A stretch of 5,267 bases of DNA. Source: Promethearchaeota archaeon (lineage in GTDB: Archaea > Asgardarchaeota > Lokiarchaeia > Sigynarchaeales > SOKP01). The stretch's first letter is position 1, and every line of letters starts with the position of its first letter. Position numbers and translations under genes: made by a program. Under the pieces are notes generated by a model. The model was not told the origin of the DNA, searched no databases, and saw only the letters and a program-made list of their open reading frames with translations. The DNA lies in the NCBI GenBank assembly GCA_030608765.1, contig JAUWDN010000114.1:1-5267 (forward strand), given 5' to 3'. Below are positions 3,972 to 5,267 of the stretch, piece by piece.

Positions 3972-5267
3972 TTGACAAACCCTAATAATAAAGTAGAGGG
4001 TCCATTCCTCCCTCAAGATAATTATAAACTAATTTTTGACAATACTCCAATTTCTATAGTACTAATAGATATGAATGGTCAAATTATTGAAGCAAATTCT
4101 GCTACATTAAATCTTTTTGGATTTGAAAGAGAAAACTTAATTAATCTAAAATTTACCGAACTTTATATTGTTCCCGCAGAGGAAATGATCCGCATGAAAA
4201 AGATTTTTACACACTTATTCCAGGGAGGCATATTCGGTCCTGAGGATATTCAAATTTATAACAAAGATAAAAAACTTATTTGGGTTAATGTCATCGGGTC
4301 AAAAATAGAGCTTGATAAAAAAAGTTATATTCAAGTTTTAACAGAAGATATAAGCCTACGCAAGAATTTAGAACAAGAGATAAAAGAATCTGAAGAACGG
4401 TATCGAGGTTTATATGAATCATCGCCTATTTCTCTCACGGTTACCGATAGTAAAGGAGTTATTTTGAATGTTAATTCTGCTAGTGAGAAAATCTTTGGAT
4501 TTAATAGAACCGAAGTAATAGGAAAAAGATACATGGATTTAGGAATTTATTCTCCCGAACAAGTAGAGATTTTTAAGAATAACTACGAACTAGCTTTGAA
4601 AGGAAATAAGTTAAAGCCACATGACTTTAAAATTAAAAAAAAGGACGGAACAATAGCTTGGGTAAATGTTCAAAATTCTCTTAAAAAGATTGGAAATGAG
4701 ATTCTAATTGAAGGTATAGCTCAAGATATAACAGAACGAAAAATTGCAGAAGCTAAATTAAAAGAATCTGAAGAAAGATACAGAAATTTAGCTAATTCCC
4801 TTCCAGAAGTTATTTTTGAAATTGATTTAGCTTTTAAGATAACCTATACAAATTCAATCGCCTCTAAAATTTTTGGTTATACAAATGAAGAATTCAGAGA
4901 AGGTATGAATATTTTCCAATTTGTATCATTGGAAGATAAAGAATTGACTTTAAAACAAACTAAACAAATCTTTAGAGGAGAATATGTAAAACCCTTAGCA
5001 TTGAAACTAAAGAGAAAAGACGGAACACATTTTTTTGCTAATGTTTACGCAAGCCGAATTCTTAAAGATAGTAAAGTCATCGGAGTAAGATGTATAATAC
5101 ACGACATTACAGAGATGAAAATTACTCAAGAAAAGATAGAAGAATCGGAAGAAAAATATCGACTCCTTTCAGAGAATGCTCACGATTTGATAACCGTTGT
5201 AAACGATGATTTGAAAATAGAATATATTAACGAGAAAGCACACAAAAGATTAATGGGATACTCCTCT
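3972..5267 (+). CDS. Multi-PAS sensor protein (probable histidine kinase), 3' end outside the window
   Basis: The frame stays open to the right edge, giving 432 residues of a longer protein. It has at least four tandem PAS modules: about 17-136, 139-262, 265-388 and 391 onward (cut). Typical features are FGF/FGY (from residue 49, 175 and 301), DG or DKK before the last strands (KKKDGT, KRKDGT), the closing DIT/DIS motif (QDITERK, HDITEMK), and linkers KESEERYR, KESEERYR, EESEEKYR. No transmembrane segment is visible, so this part is cytosolic. PAS modules sense small ligands, redox state or partners. In archaea such arrays usually end in a histidine-kinase core, but that region is not in the window, so the kinase call is inference. 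The start is TTG 3972: an in-frame stop lies at 3939, there is no other ATG, GTG or TTG between, and the next ATG (4071) falls inside PAS 1. No Shine-Dalgarno is seen. It lies 130 bp after the acyl-CoA synthetase gene. Confidence 0.9.
   Translation, partial: MTNPNNKVEGPFLPQDNYKLIFDNTPISIVLIDMNGQIIEANSATLNLFGFERENLINLKFTELYIVPAEEMIRMKKIFTHLFQGGIFGPEDIQIYNKDKKLIWVNVIGSKIELDKKSYIQVLTEDISLRKNLEQEIKESEERYRGLYESSPISLTVTDSKGVILNVNSASEKIFGFNRTEVIGKRYMDLGIYSPEQVEIFKNNYELALKGNKLKPHDFKIKKKDGTIAWVNVQNSLKKIGNEILIEGIAQDITERKIAEAKLKESEERYRNLANSLPEVIFEIDLAFKITYTNSIASKIFGYTNEEFREGMNIFQFVSLEDKELTLKQTKQIFRGEYVKPLALKLKRKDGTHFFANVYASRILKDSKVIGVRCIIHDITEMKITQEKIEESEEKYRLLSENAHDLITVVNDDLKIEYINEKAHKRLMGYSS
4381..4775 (+). 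repeat. 17-bp direct repeat marking PAS module boundaries, period 378 bp
   Basis: TAAAAGAATCTGAAGAA occurs at 4381-4397 and again, identically, at 4759-4775. It encodes most of the KESEE linker before PAS 2 and PAS 3. The offset of 378 bp equals 126 codons. The equivalent linker before PAS 4 (EESEEK, from 5142) falls at the same 126-codon step but is diverged in DNA. This looks like internal duplication of PAS units. Confidence 0.7.

Noticed and set aside
4381..4775. Direct repeat considered as a CRISPR or mobile-element signature
   Set aside because: There are only two copies, 378 bp apart, in frame at equivalent PAS linkers; this is an internal protein repeat.
1..5267. tRNA, rRNA, CRISPR array, transposase or integration site
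   Set aside because: I saw no cloverleaf-like GC-rich segment, no regularly spaced repeats, no transposase or integrase motifs and no flanking target duplications.

Overview
The window is AT-rich and densely coded. It looks archaeal: most genes lack a Shine-Dalgarno sequence but have AT boxes about 26-29 bp before the start codon (leaderless or nearly so), TTG and GTG starts are used, and there is an NDP-forming acyl-CoA synthetase alpha subunit and a multi-PAS sensor with [KE]ESEE[RK]YR linkers. The style resembles Lokiarchaeota-type Asgard archaea or some methanogens. That placement rests on sequence style only; no marker gene here fixes the lineage.

Layout. Positions 1-159 are non-coding upstream sequence. 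A dUTPase (160-669, +) is followed by a 70-residue winged-helix-like protein (711-923, +). This meets, tail to tail, a minus-strand two-gene signalling operon. Its first gene encodes a seven-TM protein ending in a histidine-containing two-helix (DHp-like) hairpin with no ATPase domain (1303-2157, -). Its second gene encodes a single-domain receiver (920-1285, -). The stop codons of the winged-helix and receiver genes share the four bases TTAA at 920-923. A divergent intergenic region (2158-2317) has TATA-like boxes for both directions, a good Shine-Dalgarno for the membrane protein, and, on the other side, a strong Shine-Dalgarno core with no gene start after it, plus a perfect 8-bp hairpin. 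Next come an acyl-CoA synthetase alpha subunit (2318-3841, +), an AT-rich spacer with inverted repeats, and a multi-PAS sensor (3972 onward, +) that runs off the right edge.

How the parts may work together. dUTPase keeps uracil out of DNA. The acyl-CoA synthetase alpha subunit would interconvert acyl-CoA and acid with NTP synthesis, but its ATP-grasp beta partner is not in the window. The most interesting part is the signalling operon. The membrane protein has the phospho-acceptor histidine but cannot bind ATP, so it should be phosphorylated in trans by another kinase, or act as a phosphatase or phosphotransfer hub for the adjacent receiver. The multi-PAS protein downstream could be such a kinase, but its C-terminus is outside the window.
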